Below are positions 1 through 9,500 of a DNA stretch of 17,304 nucleotides, in pieces. Origin of the DNA: an uncultured Lachnospiraceae bacterium (lineage in GTDB: Bacteria; Bacillota; Clostridia; Lachnospirales; Lachnospiraceae); NCBI GenBank assembly GCA_910585825.1, contig CAJUEY010000044.1, positions 1 to 17,304 of the forward strand. Reading direction: 5' to 3'. The translations under genes and the position numbers were made by a program. The notes beneath the pieces are model-generated. The model ran no database searches. It saw only the letters and a program-made list of their open reading frames with translations, and had not been told where the DNA came from. Position 1 is the first letter of the stretch. The number at the start of each line of letters is the position of its first letter.

Positions 1-8
1 AAGTCCAA

Positions 9-27
9 TGCCAGAGTTTCGCTGGCA
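9..27. other. Small inverted repeat downstream of the O-antigen ligase-family gene
   Basis: A 6-bp perfect inverted repeat, TGCCAG and CTGGCA, is separated by a 7-nt loop and lies about 35 bp past the stop codon at 61-63. No run of T follows the stem on the minus strand, so it is not a convincing intrinsic terminator. The rest of positions 1-60 holds only a short open stretch on the minus strand (reading LGILIDPASETLALD) that runs off the window and has no clear start codon. It may be the beginning or a remnant of the next gene. Confidence 0.2.
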
Positions 28-60
28 GGATCAATCAGAATTCCGAGAGATCATTTTCAT

Positions 61-1773
61 CTATTTTCCAAGCAATTGCTTTACCTGAACAATATAATCT
101 TCTGCTTCCTCTGAAAATGTCAGATCAGGCACATCCCGGATTTCATATGCCAGTCTGTCTGTTGTTTCTCTTACGCGATTCCTCTGTTTATCCAGATCCA
201 AAACATCCTTCAAAAGTTTTTTTACCGTCTTACTATCCTGATTTGCATTGGCTTTTTCGATTGCGCCGCCAAAAAGGATAAGACTTCTCTCATAGGACTT
301 TTTATTATATTTCTGCAATTTTAAAGATTCTTCTTTATATTCTGCCATTTTTATATAATCGTTCTTCTGATATGCCTTGATTGCCAATACATCATACGCC
401 TCCGCCACATATGTATTTTGTTTCAGGATCTTTTCCGCCAGCTTTTCTGCCCGGCTGTCATCTGTTTCCTGTATCAAAAGCTCTTTTTGCACTTCCGTAT
501 AAAAGGGAATTAAGACAGCGGACATTTTCCCATTTCCGAAATATCTCGGCATCATAGCGGCTCCTGTATAAATTTCCGCCAGCGCTGTGATTCCAACTAA
601 CAGCTTATAATAAGACCTCTTTCCTTCTGATGCGATAGGGATTTCTTTTCCATGATGCAGATCCAGATTCAATATCAATAAAAACCACATGCCGGTAAAC
701 TCCAGATCAAAATCCACAAGACAATGCAGCGCCATAACTGCAATTATGAGACGGCTTTCAAAATGTCTTTCTTTACCAAATATATTCTTTCCCAGCAGAT
801 GCACAAAAAGCAATGCTGGAACAATTCCGATATCCAGAGCCATCTGTAAATAATCATTGTGAATATATCGGACACTGTAAACGCCTGTCTGCACCGCAGA
901 CTCTATAAAATAATAGCCCAGATATCCCAATCCAAATGGATGCAGCAGAATCTGACGCAGTCCGTCCTTTGCATATAAAATCCTTCCAAGCAGGGTGCTC
1001 GAATGAGAAGAAACGGTGAAAATACGGCCGATGTTCTGCATATTTCCAGTCAGATACGCTGAAAGGAATGCAGCTGCTATGGCAATTCCAATTACTGCAA
1101 ACGCATGCATCCGGATCGTCCGGTTCCGTATGGCGATCAAACATCCGCAAACAACCGCCAATATACCTACGCTTCTGCTTCCTGATAATAAGATGCCTGT
1201 AATCAGAAGGAAAATCTGTAAACATAACCTGATTTTAACCGCGCGATCCTCTGTTTTTTCCAGCTTTCCCACCAGAAGAATGCAGCCGGTCAGACAAAAC
1301 AATGCAAATACGTTTGCATATTGGAAAAATCCGCCCAGACGATCCGCCGTAAAAAAGAATTCATATGCCGGTTTGAACGGGTAAGAAAGAATTCCTGCAA
1401 GCGTCATGATGCATCCGGCCAGAGGAACCTTCCCCAGCAGTTTTTCTTTTTCCTCCTCTGTCAGCTGCATGGCACAGCAGAGGAAAAAGAGAACTGTCAG
1501 CATTTTTAAAAACCCGATCCAGCCCATTCCCGTATCGATTCCGTAAAAAGCCGCGGGGAGATAGCAGATTACCAGAAGGCCCATGGAAACGCTTTCTGTG
1601 TTTATATAAAAGCGCAGATTCTTTTTTGTTATGGAAAGAAAGAGGAAAAACAATCCGAATATCCCACTAAATATGCATGCCATATATTCATGAAACAGGC
1701 CGAAGGCGAAGAAAGAACAGAGGAATATTATGTTTAAAAATTGATATTCTTTTTCACTTATCATACGCTTCAT
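61..1773 (-). CDS. O-antigen ligase/polymerase-family (Wzy/WaaL/PglL-like) membrane protein with TPR-like tail
   Basis: This 570-residue polytopic membrane protein has about ten hydrophobic segments in residues 12-400 and a soluble, charged C-terminus (about 430-570). Features seen that match the O-antigen ligase superfamily (PF04932) are GGFFQYANVFA near residue 147, GSRS near 198, the stretch GRILYAKDGL...HPFGLGYLGYYF at 263-289, and HNDYLQMALDIG at 305-316. The HNDYL motif sits in the large outer loop typical of these enzymes. Family members use undecaprenyl-linked glycans, either polymerising repeat units (Wzy), ligating them to an acceptor (WaaL) or transferring them to proteins (PglL); the sequence alone cannot say which. 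The tail reads as TPR-like helices (AEKLAEKILKQNTYVAEAY, then YQKNDYIKMAEYKEESLKL), a common fusion in Gram-positive members that probably binds a partner. The ATG at 1773 has AAGG 8 nt upstream. The gene begins 23 bp after the LRR-Ig-FN3 gene and is probably in the same transcript. Family confidence is high; substrate unknown. Confidence 0.85.
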   Translation of the reverse strand: MKRMISEKEYQFLNIIFLCSFFAFGLFHEYMACIFSGIFGLFFLFLSITKKNLRFYINTESVSMGLLVICYLPAAFYGIDTGMGWIGFLKMLTVLFFLCCAMQLTEEEKEKLLGKVPLAGCIMTLAGILSYPFKPAYEFFFTADRLGGFFQYANVFALFCLTGCILLVGKLEKTEDRAVKIRLCLQIFLLITGILLSGSRSVGILAVVCGCLIAIRNRTIRMHAFAVIGIAIAAAFLSAYLTGNMQNIGRIFTVSSHSSTLLGRILYAKDGLRQILLHPFGLGYLGYYFIESAVQTGVYSVRYIHNDYLQMALDIGIVPALLFVHLLGKNIFGKERHFESRLIIAVMALHCLVDFDLEFTGMWFLLILNLDLHHGKEIPIASEGKRSYYKLLVGITALAEIYTGAAMMPRYFGNGKMSAVLIPFYTEVQKELLIQETDDSRAEKLAEKILKQNTYVAEAYDVLAIKAYQKNDYIKMAEYKEESLKLQKYNKKSYERSLILFGGAIEKANANQDSKTVKKLLKDVLDLDKQRNRVRETTDRLAYEIRDVPDLTFSEEAEDYIVQVKQLLGK

Positions 1774-1796
1774 CTATACTGCCTTATTCTCACTTT

Positions 1797-3584
1797 TTAC
1801 TTTTTGGTTTTTACGCTCTTCTTTTTCGACCATTTGGAATAGTAGACTTTCCCGCCTGCCGTCTGATAGGTTCGTATCCTGACGTAATATTTTGTTTTCG
1901 GCTTTAAGCCTTTTATTCGAATAGAAGACTGACTTGAACCTAATTTTCTTGTATAAGTTTGTTTTTTAAATTTTTTGTTCCGTGAAATCTGAATTTCATA
2001 TCCGGTAACGCCGCTTTTTTTCTGCCATTTCATTTGGATCCATTTTGCTTTTGCTTTTATTTTCCCTTTGAAGGACGTTGGCTGGGGCGAAGGCGCTTTG
2101 TTTTTCTGTCCGCCGTCTGCACCCCGTTCCTCTGCCGTCAGCTGCGCGTCTGTCTTAATCCGGTCGATCGCCGCTTTTGCTGTATTCAGCGCAAGCCTTA
2201 CCTCGGCTTCGTTTGCTGCCTTGTCGATTTCATTTTTTCCGGATTGGATTGCATTAGCAAGCTCTGCTTTCTGCGCGTCGCGGTAATCGGATGGGTTTTT
2301 ATAAGATTCCAGTTCGTATTTGCTTTGCTGTTTTGCGTTGTTTAACTGTTCGGCAGGGGAAACGTCCGGCTTTTCCTCCGGAGGATTCGGAACTTCCGGC
2401 GTGCCTCCCCCGTCCGTCACTGTCACCGTGCATTTTGCAGTAAATTCCCTTCCGTCCGATACAGAAATGACCGCCGTCCCAGCCTTTTTCGCCGTGACCG
2501 TTCCATTCGAGTTCATATCGGCAACGCTTGCATCGGACGAGCTCCACGTCAGGGAATGTTCTGTCTCATTTGTCACCTGCAGCAATGCGCTCCCTCCGAC
2601 CGGAACGCTTAACGCAGACTTGTTAAAATATACTCCAAAATATTGAAATGAAAATCCGTTCTCTTTTGCAAACGCCTCCCCCGCGCTTCCCTGCACGACG
2701 TAGAGCGTCGGCGAAATCGTAAATCTCTTTTCAAATGTCTCCACCGTCTGCGGAATATAAATTTTTTTGATGTTTGTACACGCGTCAAAGCCATATCGTG
2801 CAATCGTCTCCACTCCGTACGGAACAACAAACGTATCCTTTTCATAAGCAATCGGCGCGGTTATAAGCGTTTTCTTTTCGCTGTCAAACAATACGCCGTT
2901 TACGCTTGCATAATGCTTATTATCTGGTCCAACCTCAATTTCTTTCAGAGAATTTCCCCAAAAAAGGTACTTCGGCAGCTTTGGCATCCCGTTCCCGATA
3001 TAAAGGTATTCCAGATGGTTTAACACATCATCCGGAAACAGGTTTAACTTGCCGTCATTTCTCTCTTCTTCATAAAAACAGCACGCATCGCCAAACGTAA
3101 CCCTTTTTAGCTGTTCGCAATGACCAAATAAATTTTGGGTAACTTTGCTGACCAGAAGTCCTGAGAAATTCCGAAAATATTTTACTCCGCCTAACGTCAC
3201 GTCTTCTAGTTGGTCCAAATACCAAAAACATCTCTCATGCACTGTCGTTACACTCTCCGGCAGCACAAGCTTTACAATTTCCGGACTATACATAAACGCC
3301 CTGTCGCCGACTTCTGTAACCGGGATGCCCTCTATTTCAGACGGCACCGTTACCTCGGCCGCGCCGCCGCCGTAGCCTGAAATCACAATATGCGCTTCCT
3401 CGTCTTCGCCGCTAATCCAATATTCAAATCCATCCTGCGTCATTTCCGTCGTATTCGCCGCATTCGCCTTAACGCTTCCGCCGATGCAGACCATAAAAAC
3501 AATTACAACAGAAAATACTATCAGGAAATATCCTCTCAAATTCTTTTTCCCAAACATGGATATGGTTCGTTTGATTTGTCTCAT
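1797..3584 (-). CDS. Secreted BspA-type LRR / Big2 / FIVAR-like / FN3-like surface protein
   Basis: This 595-residue secreted protein has a long signal peptide: basic residues 1-17, a hydrophobic core at about 19-36, and a probable cleavage at ANA/A near residue 43. Residues 50-315 form a divergent BspA-like LRR_5 domain (GIPVTEVGDRAF, VLPESVTTVHERCF, VVPYGVETIARYGF), closed by the usual SAGEAFAKENGFSF cap near 300-313. Residues 318-390 are a Big2-type Ig fold (LTWSSSDASVADMNSNGTV). After a Pro-rich linker (394-410), residues 410-485 are helical and FIVAR-like (YRDAQKAELANAIQSGKNEI, ending TDAQLTAEE). Residues 500-595 are an FN3-like domain (VTGYEIQISRNKKFK, LKPKTKYYVRIRTY) with a very Lys-rich end. 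There is no LPXTG motif. The start is fixed by AGGAGG 5 nt upstream (3590-3595). It lies 30 bp after the GLUG-LRR gene and 23 bp before the O-antigen ligase-family gene, so one operon is likely. Base composition looks more GC-rich than the 12.5-17 kb region. The role is probably adhesion or cell-surface binding; the ligand is unknown. Confidence 0.88.
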   Translation of the reverse strand: MRQIKRTISMFGKKNLRGYFLIVFSVVIVFMVCIGGSVKANAANTTEMTQDGFEYWISGEDEEAHIVISGYGGGAAEVTVPSEIEGIPVTEVGDRAFMYSPEIVKLVLPESVTTVHERCFWYLDQLEDVTLGGVKYFRNFSGLLVSKVTQNLFGHCEQLKRVTFGDACCFYEEERNDGKLNLFPDDVLNHLEYLYIGNGMPKLPKYLFWGNSLKEIEVGPDNKHYASVNGVLFDSEKKTLITAPIAYEKDTFVVPYGVETIARYGFDACTNIKKIYIPQTVETFEKRFTISPTLYVVQGSAGEAFAKENGFSFQYFGVYFNKSALSVPVGGSALLQVTNETEHSLTWSSSDASVADMNSNGTVTAKKAGTAVISVSDGREFTAKCTVTVTDGGGTPEVPNPPEEKPDVSPAEQLNNAKQQSKYELESYKNPSDYRDAQKAELANAIQSGKNEIDKAANEAEVRLALNTAKAAIDRIKTDAQLTAEERGADGGQKNKAPSPQPTSFKGKIKAKAKWIQMKWQKKSGVTGYEIQISRNKKFKKQTYTRKLGSSQSSIRIKGLKPKTKYYVRIRTYQTAGGKVYYSKWSKKKSVKTKK

Positions 3585-3614
3585 AAATTCCTCCTGAAAA
3601 CTTTTTAATACTTT

Positions 3615-4805
3615 TTACTTGTATTTTACCTTGCTCCCAGCGCCCCTTGATTTAAATAATCTCTGATACGCCTTTAATTTCTTCTTTGGGACTTTAATCG
3701 CTGCTTTCGCATGAATTCCTTTGAATGCCTTTTTCCCTACGCTCTTTTTTGTGAGTTTCGTTGTTTTAACTGTAATATTTTTCAGTTTTTTACAATTACC
3801 AAATGCCTGACTTCCGATTCCATTGACGCTGGCAGGAATGATTACTTTTTTCAGTTTTTTACAGTTGAAAAATGCTTTCATGCCAATACTTTGTATATTT
3901 GAACCGATTGTTATATCTGTAATATTTGCATTTTGAAATGTACAGTCAGAAATTTCCACAATTTGATATATTTTTCCGTTTAAAGAAATTACAGCAGGAA
4001 TTTTTATGCTCTTTAAGTTCCTGTTATTTAGTCCGGTCAATATTGCCTGTGTGCTATTCTTCGTTTTGAAACAATACACTCCAGCATTATAAACAATGTT
4101 ATGATTTTGTTCTTCCGTTGTATTATCCTGATCTATATCTTTATTGAAATATTTTTCAGGTTTTCTGTCTGACAATACCGGCAGCTCTTCATTTTCCCGA
4201 ACCGTCCACAGTGTGCAATATTCCTGATATTTTATACTGTTACTATCCGATTCGAACCACTTATTTAACGCATCACACAGCAATTCCTCTCCTAACACCG
4301 CTGTTTCCAGTCTCTGTCCCTCAAAAAAAGCTGAACAGTTGCTGATATTGTTGCAGTCTTTACTTCCGCAGCAATCAAAATCGGTATTTCCCCAATAAGA
4401 ATATTGAATACTGTTCTCAGAATATGCCTCTCCTGCAATTCCCCCTATTTTTGTATTTTCATGGTCACTACTAGACATATCCCCAACATGGTAACAATTA
4501 TATATGTTTCCGATTCTTTCTTCATCTGATGACCAAACAGAAGAGAGAGTTCCGGAAATCCCTCCCAGTTCTCCTTCAAACCTGCATTCTTTATCTTCTG
4601 TTGTATCTGTGATTCCCAAATTTCCTGTATTGTAACAATTAACAAGATCACTTACAGATGAACCGGAAATTCCACCTATCGAAATGTAATATTCATTTCG
4701 AAACATACTGGAATAATTATAATGTATCATCCCCTGGATATCTGCTGTGTTTCCGCAATTAACAATCTCTCCTTCCGCAGATCCTGCAATTCCTCCAATA
4801 TCATT
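3615..4805 (-). pseudogene. 3' part of a nonsense-interrupted GLUG-LRR surface-protein gene
   Basis: The reading frame of the upstream GLUG gene continues open here directly after the TGA at 4806-4808: NDIGGIAGSAEGEIVNCGNT and on, 25 codons before the first ATG at 4730. From that ATG the open frame is 371 codons. It holds further GLUG repeats (ISIGGISG, GELGGISGT, TKIGGIAGEAY) and a segment ending LWTVRENEELPVLS that typically closes GLUG regions. A BspA LRR block follows (ISDCTFQNANITDITIGSNI, then CKKLKKVIIPASVNGIGSQA). The end is a Lys-rich cap (SVGKKAFKGIHAKAAIKVPK) shared with the LRR-peptidase protein at 13539. The ATG at 4730 has AGGGG directly abutting it with no spacing, so independent translation is unlikely, and the product would lack a signal peptide. 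Together with 4806-5687 the restored protein would be about 690 residues. A sequencing error at one base cannot be excluded. Confidence 0.75.
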
Positions 4806-5687
4806 TCATCTGCAATAAGCCGCATCGGTTATCACAGCTGATATTCTGCTGTGATTGCAGCAGTTCCATACCTTTCCCTCTGTCACTCCGACAATTCCGC
4901 CTGCTCCTCCATCATATCCCCAATAACAACTGTCATTTATTGTATAATTCGTAATCTCACATTGATTATTGCATTCTTCTATCGTTCCGTAATTTATTCC
5001 GGCAATTGTGCCCAAACTGTTTCCGGCATTCGTATTCGGCACCGCGTCATTGGCTTCGATCACACTATAAAATCTTCCCTTAGAACTGCATTCGCTGATT
5101 GTTCCATAGCTGACAGCAACAATCCCTCCCACAAAAGATAATTCTGCAGCGTTTGTATTTTCCAGATATACATCTTTTATATTCAGATTTTTTACGCATG
5201 ATTTCTCAGACAGTTCTCCAAATAATCCGATCTTGTCAAAATTATTTTTTATGTAAATGCCATTAACCGTATGCTCTCTGCCATCCAGAACTCCTTCAAA
5301 TCTGCTTTCATTTATCCCGATTGGCACCCAGCTATATTGCGGCGCTGTTTTATCCCAATTTTCAAAATTGTTTATATCATTTATATAAATGTCATCTGTC
5401 AAACAAAAACAGACATCCTCAAAATCCAACCCCATATTTACGCATTGCGCCAAATATGCCAGTTCCTCAGCGTTTCCTATCTGATAAGGAGATGCCGCGG
5501 AACCATCTCCGCCTGAAAAACCGGTTGCAATTTTGCCATTCCATGACGTGCCAATCTGATCTGAATATTCAATCATAGTTTTCTGCTCTGCTCCTGCAAA
5601 AAACTTGTCACTGTCCAGACAAGCAACTGTCATACAAAATAGAAATACTATAAGAATATTTATCGGCTTTTTATTCACTTTTATCAT
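4806..5687 (-). CDS. Secreted GLUG-repeat protein, 5' part of a nonsense-interrupted GLUG-LRR gene
   Basis: This 293-residue open frame starts at ATG 5687, chosen because AAGGAG lies about 7-8 nt upstream and a signal peptide follows at once (KVNKKPINILIVFLFCMTVAC). An in-frame start at 5780 (MMKKIKDIVLW...) has a weaker GGGGAAGAG site and would add 31 charged residues before the signal. Cleavage could be at FAGA/EQ. TVAC also resembles a lipobox, but Thr at -3 is unusual. Residues 48-80 read WNGKIATGFSGGDGSAASPY and EELAYLAQCVN, the usual lead-in to GLUG domains. VPIGINESRFEGVLDGREHT and IGLFGELSEKSCVKNLNIKD follow, then GLUG repeats (FVGGIVAVSYGTISEC, LGTIAGINYGTIEEC, GAGGIVGVTEGKVWNC). These form a beta-helix-like solenoid in secreted adhesin-type proteins. 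The frame stops at TGA 4806-4808 in mid-repeat and continues in the same frame for another 396 codons, so the product is probably a truncated form of a longer surface protein. Confidence 0.75.
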   Translation of the reverse strand: MIKVNKKPINILIVFLFCMTVACLDSDKFFAGAEQKTMIEYSDQIGTSWNGKIATGFSGGDGSAASPYQIGNAEELAYLAQCVNMGLDFEDVCFCLTDDIYINDINNFENWDKTAPQYSWVPIGINESRFEGVLDGREHTVNGIYIKNNFDKIGLFGELSEKSCVKNLNIKDVYLENTNAAELSFVGGIVAVSYGTISECSSKGRFYSVIEANDAVPNTNAGNSLGTIAGINYGTIEECNNQCEITNYTINDSCYWGYDGGAGGIVGVTEGKVWNCCNHSRISAVITDAAYCR

Positions 5688-5819
5688 AGGACTCTCCTTT
5701 TTTATATACTTCAACTGCTCTTTTCTTTCCAAAGGCTGGTTACTAATCCATAAAACAATATCTTTGATTTTTTTCATCATCTTCTCTTCCCCTATCTGTA
5801 TGAAAGAGAGCGCAGGAAT

Positions 5820-6531
5820 TTACGCGCCCTTCCTCACCAATGAATTATGTATGGATTTATATTTCTTTTTATTGATTTCTTTACATAACTTCCTGTAATC
5901 TTTCGTAAATCTTCCCATACCGATTCCGCCGTAATCATTGTGCAGCATGATACGCTCATCTGTTACCTCAAGCCAGTATCCCGGATTTGCGTCCACAATC
6001 TGCTTTAACTTATTCAAATCTTTTTCATACTGTTTGATACATTTTCTGAAATTCTTTTCCAGTGTCCTGTATGCTCTGCAGAACTGCCTGTTATTTACAA
6101 TTCCTCTATAAACATCCGGATAATGCTTTTTCACATAATATAAATAGTGCAGTATGTAATATTTAAACTCGGAATATGTCTGTCTTCCGTTTTCACCGTT
6201 GGAAACATAACTCTGCTACGCACTCCAGTCAGCACCCTGTTTTTTCAGATAAGGGAAGAGCAAAACCATGGTATTCATGCCCCTCTGATACGCCATAAAT
6301 TCGTTTAACAGGCCGTATGCTCCCTGCACGTCAGACGCAAGATTGGCATCCGGTTTTGCCACATAGGTATTTTACCGATGCGTCCGCAGTCTTTTGGGTA
6401 TGGAACGCGCCATGATTTTAGACCGGTATACTCATCCTTGCGTTTTCGTCCTCATTCTCCCACAGCTTTCCAGTCTGTTCCACATTCCCGCTGTTAATCC
6501 CCTTTTACTGTTTCACCGCAAAATGCATGAC
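5820..6531 (-). pseudogene. Degraded gene remnant of unknown family (about 230 codons)
   Basis: The last 104 codons (start GTG 6134, stop TAA 5820-5822) are open, but the coding pattern extends upstream. In the same frame, before 6134, it reads GENGRQTYSEFKYYILHYLY. Then a TAG at 6216-6218 interrupts ADWSA/QSYVSN, preceded by AKPDANLASDVQGAYGLLNE and EFMAYQRGMNTMVLLFPYLK. Near 6365-6375 the frame shifts: HTQKTADASVK in one frame joins TYVAKPDA in the next, as if one A had been added to an AAAA run. Further stops lie at 6418-6420 and 6505-6507. The C-terminal part is basic and helical (YRTLEKNFRKCIKQYEKDLN), ending SIHNSLVRKGA, with no signal peptide. I do not recognise the family. The upstream frame is the same as that of the 1,987-residue gene ending at 6532, so this could be a lost C-terminal extension of that protein or a separate dead gene. 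The 104-codon tail could still be expressed, but I see no good ribosome binding site before GTG 6134. Confidence 0.6.
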
Positions 6532-9500
6532 TCAGTCAATACTGAACGCAACTAAAGGATCTTGTTGAATGATTGTTATCAATTCATTTCCAGTAGCTTG
6601 AATGTTATCTGCAAAATTCTCTCCCGAAACATTTCCACTCTTATTGCTATGTCCAGCAATACCGCCAGCTAATACCATGCTATCATAATCGCTTGATATA
6701 GATATAGAGCCTTCTGCAAAAACATTTCCTCGGTTTATGCAGTCAGTAATTTTTGATAAGCCTGCCGCGCCTGCTATCCCACCGGCACAAGACGATACCC
6801 AATATTTTGTTCCGTTTGATGCATGGGAAGAAATAATTCCCGTATTTTCGCAATCCTGAATTTTTCCACCATTGAATGCTTCTCCAACAATACCACCAGC
6901 CATCGCATCAGCTCTTGTTCCCTTTGGTGATACAGCAGTAATATCCGCTGCATTTTTGCATTCAAATATATTTGTGGAACTATCTGCTGCACCAACAATT
7001 CCGCCAGCATACGTGTATGTTCCAATTGTCTCATTTTCGTTTGATACATTGATTTCAACTAAATTAGTGCATTTTTCAATCGTTGCATTTTCAGCAAAGC
7101 CAGCAATTCCACCCGCATACCGATAAGAATCCCCATTACTGCCATCTGTTGAAATCGTTCCAGATACTGTTAAATTCGCCACAGTCCCTTTGCAACATCC
7201 AAACAGTCCACTGTAAACTTGACTGTTGTCTGTGATAGATAGTCCCGTAATCTGATATCCATTACCATACAATCTTCCGGTAAACGGCATATTTTTATCT
7301 TTGCCGATTGGTGTCCATTCGCTTGTACCTAAATCGATATTTGCAGCTAATTTATAGTTTCCATCCAAATCATCTTCCATCGCTTTTAATTCTGCAACTG
7401 TACGAATTTGAACTGATGTATAAACTGTTACAGAACATGTGGCTTTCTTTCCATTAGCAGTAGAAACCGTAATTGCTACTGTTCCATCATTTACCGCTTC
7501 TACATTTCCGTTTTGGTCAACTGTTGCGACCGACACATCCGCACTTGACCATACAACAAAATTATCCGTAACGTTATCTGGCTTAATTGTTGCCTGGAGC
7601 TGTTCTGTTTCTCCTTTTTCCAGATTCAAACTATGCTTATTCAGAGAAACACTTTCAGCAATTACCACTGAATCAGTAACGGTCACAGTACAACTCGCCG
7701 TTTTTCCATTGCCAGTTGAAGCTGTGATTGTTGCTGTACCGGCAGATTTGCCTGTAACAACTCCATCACTTACTGTTGCCACGCCTGTATTACTGCTAGT
7801 CCATGTAACGCTCTTATTGGTTGCGTTACCGGGCTCTACTGTGGCAGTTAAAGAAACCGTTTTTCCAACCTCTATCGCTACCGTTTGTTCGCTTAATGTG
7901 ATGCTTGACGGTAAAACTTCCGGTGTACTTACGGTTACAGTGCAACTCGCTGTTTTTCCATTGCCAGTTGAAGCTGTGATTGTTGCTGTACCGGCAGATT
8001 TGCCTGTAACAACTCCATCCCTTACTGTTGCCACGCCCGTATTGCTGCTAGTCCATGTAACACTCTTATTGGCTGCGTTACCAGGCGCTACTGTGGCAGT
8101 TAAAGAAATCGTTTTTCCAACCTCAATCGTTGCCGTTTTTTCGCTTAATGTGATCCCAGAAGGCAATACTTCAGGTGTCTTTACAGTTACAGTACAGCTT
8201 GCTGTTTTTCCATTACTGCTTTTTACAGTAATAGTTGTCATTCCTGCTGTTTCTCCTGTAACAACACCATTAGAGACAGTTGCTACCGCAGTGTTGCCGC
8301 TGCTCCAAACAAGATTATCTGTTGCTTCTGCAGGAGAGATAGCAGCCTGTAATTTGTAAGTTTCACCAACGTTGATACTGACAGAAGCTGCATTTAGAGT
8401 TATTTTCTCCACTGCAATAAGCGTCCATTTCGCATATAACGTTTTCACTGCCCCGTTATCTGAGGCCAAATTCATTACTGAAGCGCCGTCAGAGTAAACC
8501 ACTTTACCATCCGGGGCTGCAGCCCACCCAGCAAAAATATATCCACTTCTTTTAAAAGTATTTGTTCTCAACTTGTATGAAGTTCCATATTTCATCGAAG
8601 TGGTATCTGCCATACTGCCTGTACCGCCATTGCTGTTATAACGGACGGTGTAGGTGTTTGCAACCCATTTGGCATAAAACTTCCTGGCTCCAGTACTGCC
8701 TTTTTTGATCTTCGTTACTTTTTTCTTAAATTTACTGTCAGAATACCAACCCTTGAAAGTATATCCTGTTTTTGTCGGATTCTTCAGGGTGATTGTAGCA
8801 GTTGTTTCATAATAGCCGGATGGATTCTTCGCATTGTTTTTTCCGCCGTTTAGATAATAGGTGATTTTATTTTTTTTATTAGTCCAATGGGCATAAAGGG
8901 TGTGATTCGATTTTTTTGATACTTTCGTTTTAGAAGTTATCTTTGATCCACTGTTCTTTTTTGTGTACCAACCAGTGAAAGCGTATCCTTTTCTCGTTGG
9001 TGTTGCAAGCGTACCATAGGTCGATTTATGATATACTTTTTTCAACTTTTTGGATACTTTTCCGCTGTTGGCATTGTACGTCACCGTGACGCCTTTACCC
9101 CATTGCGCGTATAGTGTAACTGTTTTTCCGTTCGTGGAAGCCAGATTCTTAACGCTGGCTTTGTTGGCATAGCCAGTGCCAGATCCATCCTTTTTTGTAT
9201 TCCAGCCAAGGAATTTATGACCGGAACGGGTGAATTTATTTGCCGGAAGATCCGTAGATTTTCCATAGGTGCAGGACACCTTACTCAAAGAACCCGAACC
9301 GCCGTTTTTATTGAACGTAATTGTATAGGTGTTGGCTTTCCATACAGCATACAATGTTGTGTTTTGATCTCTATCAAAGGATGCGCCGGCCATGTATTCA
9401 ACTGCTGCCGCAGTTTTGCTGGTTGCCCATCCCAGGAATGTATAGCCGGCCCGAGTCGGTTTTACTGTGCTCAAAGTAAGGACTGTGCCTTGGGTTTTTT

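Noticed and set aside
9..27. Hairpin after the O-antigen ligase-family gene as a terminator
   Set aside because: The stem is only 6 bp and no T-run follows it on the transcribed strand.
854..1225. Other-frame open stretches inside the O-antigen ligase-family gene on both strands
   Set aside because: They lie wholly within a well-supported membrane-protein gene and have no recognisable motifs.
4806..4808. TGA read as selenocysteine or programmed readthrough
   Set aside because: The residue lies in a structural GLUG repeat where no redox residue is expected, and I did not identify a selenocysteine-insertion hairpin. A nonsense mutation or base-call error is simpler.
7439..8359. A 306-codon open frame on the plus strand
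   Set aside because: It is antisense to the Big2 repeats. Its Val/Thr/Leu-rich repeated text is the shadow of the 252-bp units, with no ribosome binding site or domain.
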